A stretch of 38,789 bases of DNA, from assembly GCA_000226015.1 (NCBI GenBank), contig JH152723.1:47251-86039 (forward strand). Direction: 5' to 3'. Of this stretch, positions 1 through 11,094 are shown piece after piece (position 1 is the stretch's first letter; every line of letters starts with the position of its first letter). Source of the DNA: Mnemiopsis leidyi (lineage: Eukaryota > Ctenophora > Tentaculata > Lobata > Bolinopsidae). The translations under genes and the position numbers were made by a program. The notes under the pieces were generated by a model that saw only the letters and a program-made list of their open reading frames with translations, had not been told where the DNA came from and made no database searches.

Positions 1-1200
1 AGGACGGTTATCAAGTCACGGACTCTGTGAACAACAGGTATGGTCATGCAAACTGAAATTTAGATAAAATCAGGCAGAGTAAACTTAATTAATCAATTTG
101 GTTGGACGTAGATTGTAATCGAGTCTATTACAGCTCAACAAATTTGATAAAACGCGGTTTTCGTAAGATGCTGCAAAGATTACAAAATCAACCCAAGTTA
201 ATCAGACGAATTTAATCTTAATAACCACGACCGGTCAAAATCTCCATCAAAATTTAGCAAAAAAATTATCTGAAACCAACTAAATTAAATAATTGGTTTT
301 GCAAGTGTATTTTTGTATCACATACGTCTAAGTGTGTCACGTCCGATGAAGTAATGATTTAATCAGTTAATCACTTCCGTCTATATGACGTCAAGGATAA
401 TCGCGGTCTTTACTATTAGCTCTATAAAGATATCGCAAAGTGCAGCACTTAGATCTCATGGTATTAATGAGAAACGATAAGACACTGTTGACATAAATGA
501 GGAACAACGAAACAATATGATGTTTTTCATGCGATGAACCATCACTCGTAAAACCCAAAACTAATTCCAGAACCGATCAAGATCTTTTATAGAAAGGTTA
601 AGTGTGATCTTATCTTGGAATTTGACAAACTTCATACAAAGGTGAACTGAACACCTTTCAGTTTGACCCTGCAGTGCAGATCCTGTAGAGATTACAAGAA
701 TGACATCCCAATTCGACCTGGATTGGAGGGATTTGCCATGCCTAGAAAGTGTACTGCGTAAGTTGCGTCTAGTAACTTCTACTATTTACAACTGGTTAAT
801 TAAATTAATTAAAGTTTGCTTACAATTCTCTTGAATCATCAAATAACACGCTTGTTAAAGAGCCATCTCCAGTTTTCTGCCACACAACATGGGCTGGATC
901 GAGCGGAATTTTGAAATCGAAATTACCCCTTAATTAAACAACCTCCCCAAAATATCGCCCAAAACCGAAAAATGAAAATACCCTATTCTTGTGTTTCTAC
1001 AGGTTTTATTAAACAACCTCCCCAAAATATTCTTGTGTTGTTACAGGTCGACAGCCGGCCAACAGCCATGTCCTTTAGACCCGTACTACATTGTACCAGA
1101 CAAGTGCAAATGTGTCGACTATCAGGTACTTTCAGTTAGGTTTGGTATCAGGTTTGATTAGCAGTTATTATATGAAGTATGGGATTTATGATTCAGCTAA
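1..1200 (+). repeat. Segmental duplication copy 0 (MCM5 intron 5 to intron 7)
   Basis: Nearly identical by eye to 21977-23267, with only scattered substitutions and a few indels. Copy B has about 120-150 extra bases around 22375-22519 that are missing here near position 405. This copy has a 44-bp tandem duplication at 1003-1046. Identity ends sharply after the shared GATTCAGCTAA at 1200/23267 and runs off the left window edge. It carries MCM5 exons 6 and 7 but not exon 8 onward. The high identity implies a recent event, or an uncollapsed haplotype in the assembly. Confidence 0.9.
662..1125 (+). pseudogene. MCM5 exons 6-7 (zinc-ribbon) duplicate, orphaned
   Basis: Exon 6 copy is 662-757 (encodes [14 protein letters not shown] and [14 protein letters not shown]). 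Exon 7 copy is 1047-1125 ([20 protein letters not shown]). Both keep the lengths (96 and 79 nt), phases and splice sites of the functional exons at 22770-22865 and 23114-23192, and neither has a stop. No exon 8 follows, because the homology ends at 1200 and KIF4 exons come next. The piece is therefore an orphan exon pair unless it is spliced into something else. The acceptor before exon 7 is duplicated: AG at 1002 and again at 1046, 44 nt apart, and use of the first would shift the frame. Confidence 0.85.
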
Positions 1201-1309
1201 GGACACTCTGACCCCTTCAGGAAGTCCTTTAAAGAGAGTGTCCCTTAGAGAGGCTGCAGGACCTTCTAAAAATCCCTTTAAAGGAGAGTGTCCCTGAGAG
1301 AGCCTGCAG

Positions 1310-1422
1310 GACTGGGGCCAAAGTGTAAATAGAGAAACCTGCTCGAAGGAGCAGGTTTCTCTATGTACATTTTGGTCCCAGTCAAAGCAGCAGGTTTCTC
1401 TATTTACACTTCGGCCCCAGTC
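1310..1422. repeat. Hairpin-forming inverted repeat with third half-copy
   Basis: Arm 1 (1310-1344, starting GACTGGGGCCAAAGTG) is followed by a 4-nt loop and its near-perfect reverse complement (1349-1383). A third copy in arm-2 orientation follows at 1388-1422. The flanking DNA at 1201-1309 holds two further diverged direct repeats containing GAGAGTGTCCCT and GCTGCAGGAC or CCTGCAGGAC. It lies immediately after the break in duplication copy 0, so it may be a small foldback/MITE-like insertion or a rearrangement scar. Confidence 0.7.
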
Positions 1423-2852
1423 AAGAAGTCCCTTAAGGAGCTCTACTCCCAGAAGAAAATCGTCAGCTTAGTTTTTAAATTCCGTATTTTGTGGTTAATA
1501 AATTTTGACTTAAAATTGTTGGAAAAATATGTAATTTTTCTTAATCAGAAAAAGAAATTATATCTATAAAATTTCAAAATTATATCTATAAAATATATCC
1601 AAACTTTTCAACTTTATAGAAATAATTTATAGATATAATTTTATATCTGCCAACCCTATTCACCACCAACCTCCTTTGTTACTTGATGTGGTTCTTTAAG
1701 TGTTAAACTAATCATAATGATATCCGCAGCCCCGACCTACAAAACCAAGACTAAAAAGTCTGGGATCAGTTTAGATTTTGTTAAGAAGGGACTGTCTTAA
1801 GGAGGTTTTTGCTTGCAAGTTACACCGTTGTTATGATAAGTAATAATAGAATTTCAAAAGGAAAAGCTGTGTTTAAATCATAAATGTTAATCTAATGTAA
1901 TTGCTAGGTGAAATTTACATGACCTCAGTTCTCTTACCAGTTAAAATAATTTCCATTTGTATTGCCGTCGATTGCTTTATCTGCAAACCCCCCAAAACCA
2001 GTGGTACTTTGTATGGCATTCTGGAGCTTTAAGCTCTGATCTGCGTTAAGATAAAATTTATTGGTAGGACGATTGAAGGACTGAATTTCTAACCTTATTA
2101 CGACCGATTGAATAATCTTATCGCAAATTCGGTACGAAAAAAACCTTCACTATCGAGACTCTCTCAACATATACATAGGTGATATAGCATCGATTCAAGA
2201 GTGCTGATCTTGCATACTCTAGTAAAATCTTATAATCGTATTACTGTTCTCTATCATTACTGCTGCAAGACCTGAAACAACGATTTTTGCCCTTCACTTT
2301 GATAATTTGACAAACTACAGTTAAAGTACCTGATTTGATGGGAGGGAGACCGAGCAATGATATCGATAGCAATATCTTTAGTAGCATCGTTACTTACAGC
2401 AGTTTCATAACCGAACTTGGGAACAAAATGTGTAACCTGACTGCAATACGATTTTTAATTAAATAAGTCAAGTTGACAAGTTTCGAGGATCAATTGAATG
2501 AAAATTATGTTTGAAATTGCACAGCGAATACATAATTGGATTTATGTGTTCAAAAGTATCTAGCTGCGTGAGTTTACCCTGCTTGACCTCAAAACTCAAC
2601 ATCAACAATACCCATATAACCTAATAACCAATAATAAGATCACAAGAAAATGGAGAAACGTAAAACTTGTAGCCTCGTTCGCTGAAGCAAGGTGAATTTG
2701 ACCAATGGCATCTTCTTCCGGCCATCACGTGATATACTAAACACTCGTGACAATAGCATAACTGGATAATTAGCTGTTTAGCTCCATTAGAAATACCGAC
2801 AGGGACCTTAAAAACACAATGTACAAGAAAATCGGCACATCCTGTTGAATTC
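1423..2852. other. AT-rich non-coding stretch
   Basis: No supported coding exon, RNA gene or recognisable transposon was seen on either strand. Short ORFs here have no recognisable family character. If the KIF4 gene continues upstream, this would be one of its introns. Confidence 0.5.
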
Positions 2853-3600
2853 ATTAGCTTAGTAGAATAATGTAATGGTTACAGTTTGTTAGCTCAGTAG
2901 AATAAAGTACTGGTTACAGTTATTAGCTTAGTAGAATAAAGTACTGGTTACAGTTATTAGCTTAGTAGAATAAAGTACTGGTTACAGTTATCAGCCCAGT
3001 AGAATAAAGTACTGGTTACAGTTATTAGCTTAGTAGAATAAAGTGCTGGTTACAGTTATTAGTTTAGTAGAATAAAGTACTGGTTGCAGTTATTAGCTCA
3101 GTAGAATAAAGTAATGGTTACAGTTATTAGCTTAGTAGAATAAAGTACTGGTTGCAGTTATTAGCTTAGTAGAATAAAGTACTGGTTACAGTTATTAGCT
3201 TAGTTGAATAAAGTACTGGTTACAGTTATTAGCTTAATAGAATAAAGTACTGGTTACAGTTATTAGCTTAGTAGAATAAAGTACTGGTTACAGTTATCAG
3301 CTCAGTAGAATAAAATACTGGTTACAGTGATTAGCTTAGTAGAATAAAGTACTGGTTACAGTTATTAGCTTAGTAGAATAAAGAACTGGTTACAGTTATT
3401 AGCTTAGTAGAATAAAGTACTGGTTACAGTTATTAGCTTAGTAGAATAAAATACTGGTTGCAGTTATTAGCATAGTAGAATTAAGTACTGGTTACAGTTA
3501 TTAGCTTAGTAGAATAAAGTAATGGTTACAGTTATTAGCTCAAAAGAATTAAGTACTGATACAGTGATTAGCTTAGTAGAATAAAGTACTGGTTACAATC
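2853..3600. repeat. 34-bp tandem satellite, about 22 copies
   Basis: The unit contains TTAGCTTAGTAGAATAAAG followed by TACTGGTTACAG, 34 bp in period, repeated with few substitutions over about 745 bp. The array ends about 250 bp before the first visible KIF4 exon, so it lies in a KIF4 intron. Copies are contiguous with no unique spacers. Confidence 0.95.
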
Positions 3601-3849
3601 ATTAAAATTTAGAACTGCAGCTGACACGATAGCTGGCTATCAATAGAAATATGCAGCTCGTTTTGTTTGACGTTACCAACTGATAAATCACTTTTCATAG
3701 GACCAAATACCAATATAGGACATCAAGTGGTAATAACTAAGTAGTAATTATCAGTTACCTAGAAATATAGAGCTTAACCACTTTGGCTTATTTCAATGTT
3801 GTCGTGAAAGTACGGACGATCTGAACTAAAACGCCTTTCTCGTTTACAG

Positions 3850-5849
3850 ACGATGAACAAACGATTAAAGGAAACAATGGAGAAACAACAGAGGGCTATG
3901 TCAAAACGTGTCGGTCCTGGGAAATCTGTCGACATTAAGGGACTTCTCAAGGTAGTGTCTCTTATTTCGTCAGTTTTCACTAAAAAATTACTGTCATGCA
4001 GCTCTGGGGTTGATTTTTCGTTATCTAACCTTCTATTGAATAACAGAATTGAGGTTACTTAACAATTTCTATCACAACAAGTTGTTTTCCTGAAGATTTT
4101 CGCTTTAGGGTCACATAGACATACGTATAACCAAAGAGATGGCTCGAGAAGCTATTGACATGTTTATTGAGCAGAGGAAAAAGCTACACGACAGTTTACA
4201 GGCTCTCAAGAAGCTACCAAAATCAGGTAAACTAACGAAGATGTCTCGGTCGGTCAGCTATTGAATTTTCTAACACTTGTTGCTTCTACTTGTTTGTCCT
4301 ACCTACATTCTCGTTTATTTTGTGATTTACCTAAAATAAACTTAGAATTTACTTGGATTCAACTTGTATACAACCTAAATACTGGAAAATTCCAGGTTCG
4401 GTGACTGAAGACATAGCGGACGTTGAACGTCAGATTAAGTTCAAAACGCAACAGATTTCCAGTTTACAGGGCGAAGTTATGAAGTCCGAACAGAGTGCTA
4501 ACAAGAATGACATTTTCAAACAGCTCAACAACATTGGTGACTGTAAAACCGGTAAAATCTTGTGACTCAATTCTCTTTAATTTCGTTTAATTAAGAACCT
4601 GTATAGGCCTAGAAATGTCAACTTATTGCAGATAACGAACGGCTCCAATCAGTGTTTCTTCCATCAGATAGATAAAATCCGTTCTTACTTCAGGATTAAA
4701 GTGGCTGTGTTCAGTAGCAGTAGATAACCATCTCCGTGAAAACGCACTAAAACGCGAACTTGAGATCGAAGATTCGGAGAAGACTCGGCTACAGGAGGAG
4801 ATAGCGGCGGTGGAGCTTAACTTTGAGGAGAGTAAGAGGCAGGCTGAGGAGAGGGAAATTGAGATCAGAAAGGAATTCCAGGTCTGTTCAATAAGCTGGA
4901 GCTTCACTGAGCGTTGTCATTTGGGATTGATTTATGTGACGGGTGACAGTTGACTTACGGACTGTTTGAGTGGACGCCCGAGGGATTGTATACTTTCCCA
5001 CGCTTTTCGTCATGTGCGCGCGTTCATTGTTTGTTACGCGTGGAGCTCTTTCAGTGACAAAACTCTTGCTAATTTCGCGCAAAAGTATCCTTTCCCGCGA
5101 TTTCAAAAATAAATTTTCTATTTCGGTTCTATTCATGATAATCCAAAAGTTCATCGTGTAACGCACACACACAGACACTGACACACAGACTCAGGTAACT
5201 TCAAGCTTGGAACTGAAACCTCCCACCATTATTTCAGATGACGATCAGAACTCTAGAAGTACAAAACAAGCGCCTCAAATCGTTGAGAACAAACCAACCA
5301 ACTTCAGTTAAAGCTAAAGAAGTGTTCCGTCGTCAGTTTGTTCGGAACGAATCGTTCGGATCGCTCAGCGAGGTGTCGGACAATGAGAGTAATGCTGATG
5401 TCGACGATTCTTGGTACGAAGAAAACAAGGACATCGTCGAGGAGCTTGAAAACGTCGGACTGAAAACTCCGCGGAGCGTCAAAAAAGTTCTAAAAAGGAG
5501 AACGACACGGCTTGAAAAGACCGGGTGTGGATGCAAGGGTAACTGTACCTCTAAGCAGTGTGGGTGTGTAAAGTTGGACGGTCCGTGTGGTGGTCTGTGT
5601 AAGTGTAACGTTGAGCGATGTAAAAACCGGCCTGATAAGAAGGACCCAGATTTGGAGATATCTCTGGAGGTACCTAAAGTTAATTTGATGAGTGCGATAT
5701 TTGAGAGTGACGAGGAATGGGACAAGGAGAATGTAGGTGGGAATGTTAGTGACGATTCAGATTTTGAGCTGCTCAAGAACAAGCGAAAACCCTCGAAAGA
5801 GGACACGGAGGGGAAGAAAAAGTTGAAAGTTGGTGGAAATAAGCATTGA
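3850..5849 (+). CDS. KIF4: Chromosome-associated kinesin KIF4, C-terminal five exons (5' end not in window)
   Basis: KIF4 is a plus-end kinesin of mitotic chromosomes and the spindle midzone; only its coiled-coil tail is encoded here. Exons are 3850-3951, 4109-4226, 4396-4551, 4694-4881 and 5238-5849, with phases that join cleanly. Successive exons match the KIF4 stalk (NKRLKETMEKQQRAMSKR; TKEMAREAIDMFIEQRKKL; SVTEDIADVERQIKFK; GLKWLCSV). The last exon carries the diagnostic cysteine-rich domain at exon residues 97-128: nine Cys in the pattern CxC-x3-C-x4-CxC-x6-C-x3-CxC-x4-C. In human KIF4A this region is tied to chromatin and Fe-S binding. An acidic tail and a basic stretch (NKRKPSKEDTEGKKKLK, likely nuclear localisation) end the protein. 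The motor domain must lie left of the window, or be absent if this is a duplicated 3' end. The stop is at 5847-5849. Confidence 0.92.
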
Positions 5850-6314
5850 AGTGAGTAGCGCTGTCGTGCTGAAGTTTAGAGCTTACTTTAGTTGAAGAAA
5901 AGTTTAGTTCCGTTTGATCGACTGCCTGCTCATAATACGGTAATAGCAACACGCTTAAAGTTTGAAGATGCGTAATTATAACAAGAAATGAAACAGGATT
6001 CTCACTTCATGATCTATATCTGCTGTATTGTCAAATTTAATTTTCACTTCGTCATGTTAAGGTCAACTGATAGTGAACTTCTTGAACCATGTGTTCTGGG
6101 TAAAGTTGGAGCGTTAATTTTTTGGCCCAAGAGCAACAGATTAGCCTTGACATGTAATTATTCAATGATATTTTGGTTTTCTGAATCTGTTTATAGATTT
6201 CTGATATAGACTAGAATTTCTTATAGCATACATAAATTTTGAGAAGATTTAGTGAAAATTAAAATGCATGCCAAGGTCAAATTTGTCGTTGGGTTGAATT
6301 GACATACGTCTGAC
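5850..6314. other. KIF4 3' flank to duplication start
   Basis: Non-coding. 6113-6190 shares about 75 bp (containing CCCAAGAGCAACAGATTAGCC) with 11815-11890, part of the dispersed element at 11095-12580, so a fragment of that family lies here. No canonical AATAAA was noticed close after the KIF4 stop. Confidence 0.5.
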
Positions 6315-6598
6315 TTATGAAAAACCTGCTATCTTTAGCTGATAAATTTTGTTGATAATTAATTTTTGATCATAATTTATCAATTGAATTTAATTTTAAT
6401 CACCACGATCCACGTCAAATAGTTTTGTGTCCTCTCAGTTGAGTTAAAAGTATAAGTTTTATCCTTTCTGACTCAATAAGTTTCTTCTATTCAGTTATGG
6501 GAAAAAATTGTTCGCTGAATTCCTGATACACGCCATTGCTATTCCATGACGTACAGAGTATATTAAAGCTAACCTCAGTTTCTGTTTAGTTTATAGTC

Positions 6599-7039
6599 AT
6601 GGCTGCTACAGGGTTTGACGAAGTTCTGTTTATTACAGCGACTCACTTGGAGCCCCTATTATGAGCGGTTTGCATTCATTGTTGGCTTGATTATAAACAG
6701 AAATGATTGTTGTGAAACGTTGTTTAGCTTAAATCTCAAGTAATGATATGGTCTGATGTTTCTTTTTAAAGCTAGATTATACAATTCCTGTACTGTTCAG
6801 GGGATGATGAGCTCAACCTGTTGAGCATGCAGAGACTCTTTAAAGACTTTATACGGGAGTTCCACGATGTCAACAATAACAAGCAACTTAAATCCCAGGT
6901 ACAAGATATCCATGTACTCCTTACTAGCAACCAATCTCCCGTTAACATTCGTGATCTTAAATCCGACCACATGTCCCGTCTGGTCAGAGTTGAAATATTA
7001 CAAAATAAAAATAATCGGTTTCTAAATGCTTTTGAATGA
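6599..7039 (+). pseudogene. MCM5 5' fragment, broken (copy A)
   Basis: The ATG at 6599 opens MAATGFDE as in functional exon 1, but a base lost relative to copy B (GAAGTTCTG against GAGGCTCCTG) shifts the frame and brings a stop after LEPLL. The exon-2 homologue (from about 6803, DDELNLLSMQRLFKDFIREF) runs directly into exon-5 sequence ([18 protein letters not shown]). The deletion removed exon 2's end, exons 3 and 4, and the junction happens to be in frame. A second deletion after LVRV (about 7000) removes the end of exon 5 and leads to a stop at 7037-7039. This is a decayed duplicate with no plausible MCM5 activity. Transcription is unknown. Confidence 0.9.
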
Positions 7040-7253
7040 CAAAGATGTTACTTTTGAAATTATTAAATGGTCCATATACATAATTACAATAAAACTAATC
7101 TATATTCAAATTAATTATTTTGTGAAAATCGCCTTTATTTCAAAATATTTTACTGCAAAAAACTGAGATATTTGTTAATTTAAATAAACAAGCTTTCCAC
7201 TCAAAGTCTAAAAGTCCACTCGTATCAAAACGTCATTCTAACTCTCGAAGTCC

Positions 7254-8439
7254 TCACATAGATCCATCATCAACAAACATGACCTCGTTCCTCTGTCTAC
7301 CCCAGCCAGGGCGAGTAAAACCAGCCGTGATGGACATGCCAGTGAAGGGGGTGATACCCACCTTGTCCAGAGCCTTCCAAAGATACATGAACTGCTTCTT
7401 GTAGTAGTCTGGGTCTCGTCTGTTTCCGCCGAACGCTCGGTCGTACACGATCGCCTCGTCCCACTGTTCCACGGACACTGCCTCGTCAGTGGGGGCTGGA
7501 GGAGCGTCCTGGTGAACTGCCGGGATGTAGAAAGCCATCTGACCTCCGGTTACGTCGCCGTTGTCGTCATACCACCACTTATTGATGACAGGTACCGTCA
7601 TGTCGATGCGGACTTGATCCGCGTTAGCTCCGTTGATGTACTTGAAGAGCCTCCAGAAAGATGACTGGTATCCCTCTGCCATGTCTGCTGTGTCTACAGT
7701 AGTGACGACCCACTTGGCACTTAAGATCTTCCTCGCTTCAAAGCCACATCCGGAAATGTTAAGCTTCTCATGGGGAGCACACTCGATCTCCGCACAGATC
7801 TGGTCTAAAGGTTTGGGTTTGCAGCTTTTTTTCTTATCTGCCCAACTTTTGGAGCCTTGTTTGCCGTGGTGAGATTTACCGTGGTAGCCTCCTCTTTCTC
7901 TCTTGTACTGGCCAACTGTTTCCTCCTCTTCTATCTCGTTGCCAATTTCATACCCGTCCTCTCTTTCGTCATCCACGTCTTTCTTCCAGTTTTTATATCC
8001 GTCCTTCCTTTTCCACCACATGAATTCCTCACATTCGTCGTAGCCTTTGGCTTCGTTCCAGGACACGTCTACTTCTTCCTCCATTTCTTTAATCAGCTTT
8101 TCCAGATCTTTGTCGTCCTCCTGTACGGGAAACGTGTTGATATATGTAAAAGGTCTGGAGAAAATTATACAGGTTGTTTTACCTTCATGTATTTTTGACA
8201 CAGTATAACCTTTTACGAATCTATTCTCAAACTAACGCTCAAATCATTACACTTCATCAATGTCAACGAAGGGACAACTTGCCAACCTGTAAAAGTTTTC
8301 CAATGGCCTCCGCAGAAAATCCATTTTCTCTCAGCTGGTTCTCTATGTCGTTCTTGTCGGTCCCGCCAAAATCAAACTCTGTCTCGACGAGAGAAAGAGC
8401 AATAGTCAGTAGCGTGCTGACTGTTAGGAGTCGTAACAT
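7254..8439 (-). CDS. Secreted SOUL-family heme-binding protein 1 (339 aa, two exons)
   Basis: Exon 1 is 8439-8287 (51 codons) and exon 2 is 8120-7254 (288 codons plus stop), both phase 0 with GT-AG borders (CAG/GTTGGC; GTACAG/GAG). The protein starts with a signal peptide (MLRLLTVSTLLTIALSLV). An acidic, Lys/Trp-rich linker follows (about residues 52-155, with WWKRKDGYKNWKKDVDDE). The SOUL domain then occupies about residue 160 to the end, with family-like stretches CGFEARKI, WVVTTVDT, FWRLFKYINGAN, MTVPVI, MAFYIPA and TAGFTRPGWGRQRNEVMF. SOUL/HEBP proteins bind heme or porphyrin; the exact role of secreted invertebrate forms is not known. The start was chosen because it opens the signal peptide and matches its paralogue. 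AATAAA (minus) lies at 7139-7134. The paralogue is at 17469-18506. Confidence 0.93.
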
Positions 8440-8591
8440 TCTATCAAGGTACAGGGTTTCAGGTTGGTTCTTCTTAAAATCATGAAAGTGCAAAAAGTCA
8501 AAATAATGTTTTTTGACGAAGTTTGTCAAATGTAAATGTCCGACATATTTTTGACATATTTTATGATTAAATCCCGTGAAAATCTACCTCC

Positions 8592-8597
8592 TTATAA
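8592..8597 (-). promoter_or_regulatory. Possible TATA box of SOUL gene 1
   Basis: TTATAA sits about 155 bp before the start codon inside a block conserved with the paralogue (minus strand GGTTGGCGTGTTATAAG; in copy B TTATAA is at 18683-18688), while the surrounding DNA has diverged more. Conservation between duplicates alone is weak evidence. Confidence 0.3.
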
Positions 8598-8784
8598 CAC
8601 GCCAACCTCCCAAACAAAACAACAAAGAATCAATTTAAGACGTGAAGTTCAAAAACCGATAACAAAACCTTAATTAGTATCACCACGCACTGTTTTATAT
8701 TTCTGGGAATTTCGTGTTATCTCTTATATTATATCGCCAATCGAAAATATATATATAAAACGCGGGAACTAATTATTAAAGTCT

Positions 8785-10456
8785 TATCTGACCCGGTTTT
8801 GGGGAAGAAAACCGGCGCACTTTGTCCGCCGCGGATCCGATCAGATCCGAAAAATGTTCTTCCAGAACGTTCGTTTTGGCGAATAGCTGCCGAAGGCAGC
8901 GGACTGAGTCTGTCCGGGGGATTTCGAACCGTCCGATAGAGGCCGAAACACTATAAGAACCAAACAAAGTTTATGTGCGTATAGCGCAATTCAACCCAAA
9001 AGGTCGCCAGCGCTGTTATACAAAAATCGGCAAAAAATCGCATCGTAAACTATGTTAAAATTGACTTCGAGACGTCAAACTTGCATATCATCATTTCGTT
9101 GCCCAAACCGATGAGAAAAAATTTCTAATCCAACGGATATTTAGAAGGGTTTTTTAGAAACTCTGTTTTTCGAGAAATTGTCGTGAGATATTTGGGTGGT
9201 GGCAACAACCCCAGAAAAGACACTTAACCAAAAATTTTTGCGCCTCGAGACTATTCCCAATCGATTTTTTCGTCTGGGTTCAAAAAAAGTTGCCACCCCC
9301 CTTGTATGACAACATGAAGTGTGGAATACGATCCGACTCGACCCGAAAAAAGTCTTCAAATCAGGTGATGAAAGAGATAGAGTCATGAAACTTTCAGGTA
9401 CTGTAGATTTCAGCAGGTTCTGTCGCTTAGTCTATGTGAAAAGTTGGTCTGAAGGCCTTTAAGAGCCTTTAAAGGCCTATAGGGCCCTAAAAATGAAAAT
9501 TTTCAACTTTGAGCTAGGAGAAAAGTTAGACCAGTACTTTTACGTAAAATTTGACGAGGAATCCGAAAAATCATCACGTGACCTCTTAAGTGACCCCTTA
9601 TATTAGCCCCCAAAATTGAAATTTTCCAATTTGGGCGAGAAGAAAAGTTAGACCTACATTTTGACGTAATATCAGTTGAAATATAATTGTTTGGAGTGTT
9701 CATTTATTGAGGTTTTAAGTCAAAATATAAAATATTGAAAAGCCGTGCACTGGTGACGTCATCAACCCAAAATTATGAAAATACCAAAATTTTGTAACTC
9801 AAATTTACGGGTTGAAAACTTAAAAATGCAATTCGAGAGAAAAACGATGACACACTAATAAAAGACAATTGTTTTAACTTTTGAAAGCTGCCGTCCAAAA
9901 GTTGATTACATTATTCTTATTGCATTATCGAGATCATTGCATATAACAACAAGCGTTTTTACGGATTTTTAATTTTGAAATAATCTATTTCGCACAATTT
10001 ATGGAATCAAAAACACAATAGTTTAGCTTAAAACTACCTATAAGTGGGTCTAAAAGATGTTAGTTTATTGTGTACATAATTTAAGGTTTCATTGCAAAAT
10101 CATTAAAGGCAACGTCATCATCCGTGGAAAACTTTTCGTTGAAATACGCGTAAAATGTCAAATTATAAAAAAACTTATTGTTTTTCTGTATCTAATGGAA
10201 AGCGTCACTCGGTACCCTTATCGTGATATATCTAATTATTAACCTACCTGCATTTATATGTTTTTTAATTAATGAATCCGCCAATGGACTAAGGCCGCGG
10301 TGGAATCCGCCAACGGCGGACTAAGTCCCTGACGGAGTCCACAAGTTTTTATTGCGCGGACTTATTCTGCGGCGCAATCGTTTCACCAACTGTTTCAGCA
10401 AACCAAGACCGCGGCTGAACTAAGCTTTAAGTTCTGTTGGCGGACAAAATTTCGCT
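8785..10456. mobile_element. Foldback-type element, copy A (right arm truncated)
   Basis: The left arm at 8790-8880 is close to the reverse complement of the right arm of the copy-B element (21500-21577): ACCGG, then GGCGCACTTTGTCCG, then GATCCGATCAGATCCG and CCAGAACGTTCGTTTTGGCG. The right part at 10260-10456 has the GGCGGACTAAGTCC motif series but lacks about 200 bp of the terminal arm present in copy B. The body contains a tRNA-like SINE fragment and, at 9118-9711, a block that copy B lacks. Confidence 0.7.
9118..9711. mobile_element. Insertion of the GGTGGTGGCAAC repeat family
   Basis: After the shared CCAAACCGATGAGAAA, copy A continues with this block while copy B has an unrelated one (19565-20353). 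The two rejoin at TTTAAGTCAAAATAT. It contains GGGTGGTGGCAAC at 9194, CAGAAAAGACACTTAACC, and GTTGCCACCCCC near 9290, then two copies of the internal subrepeat with AAAAGTTAGACC. Confidence 0.65.
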
Positions 10457-11094
10457 AATGTTCGAAAAACCATGAACTTAAACTCGATGAACGGTTGCAA
10501 CACAGTGTCTTGTATAGACAAGTATGATTTAGTTTCTACTCTCGAAAGAATGTCACTCGTTTAAAGTATGGTACCTATGATAGATATAAACAGAGATATC
10601 TCTGAACTACTGCGATTTTACATTATGAATACTATTATTGCAGATATATTGAGAGAAAAGTATTCAGAAAACGAGCCAGTTTACCGATGGTAAAATAAAG
10701 AAATTTGATTGTATTTATGGGCAGTTGAATTTAATGAGCTGTGGAGAAACGCATTTACGTATGAAATCATTTTTCAATATGTACTTCAACCCAAAAGTTT
10801 TTGGTTTGCGATATAAAAGACGGCTGTAAGTTCGTCAGAAAGTTTGTTTGTAATTTTGTGATTCGTGAGAGAACCTGATAAACAACTAGAACTACGATAA
10901 AGAACGGATGGTATGGTCATGCAAACTGAAGATAACGTCGGGCAGAGTTAACTTAATTAACCAACTGAATTTGGTTGGACGTGGGTTCTAATCAAGTCGA
11001 TTACAGCTCAACAAATTTGATAAAACGCAGTTTCCGTAAGATGTTGCCAAGATTACCCAGTATGTAATAACAACCCAATTTTGTCGGACGAATT

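Noticed and set aside
1091..1297. 68-codon plus ORF starting [10 protein letters not shown]
   Set aside because: Wrong-frame reading of MCM5 exon 7 copy and its intron.
2853..3600. CRISPR-like array
   Set aside because: Units are contiguous 34-bp repeats without unique spacers, and the window is eukaryotic.
5333..5806. 157-codon minus-strand ORF
   Set aside because: Antisense shadow of the last KIF4 exon; the plus strand carries the recognisable cysteine-rich domain.
7633..8198. Plus-strand ORFs rich in hydrophobic residues
   Set aside because: Shadows of the SOUL gene 1 acidic linker and domain on the minus strand.
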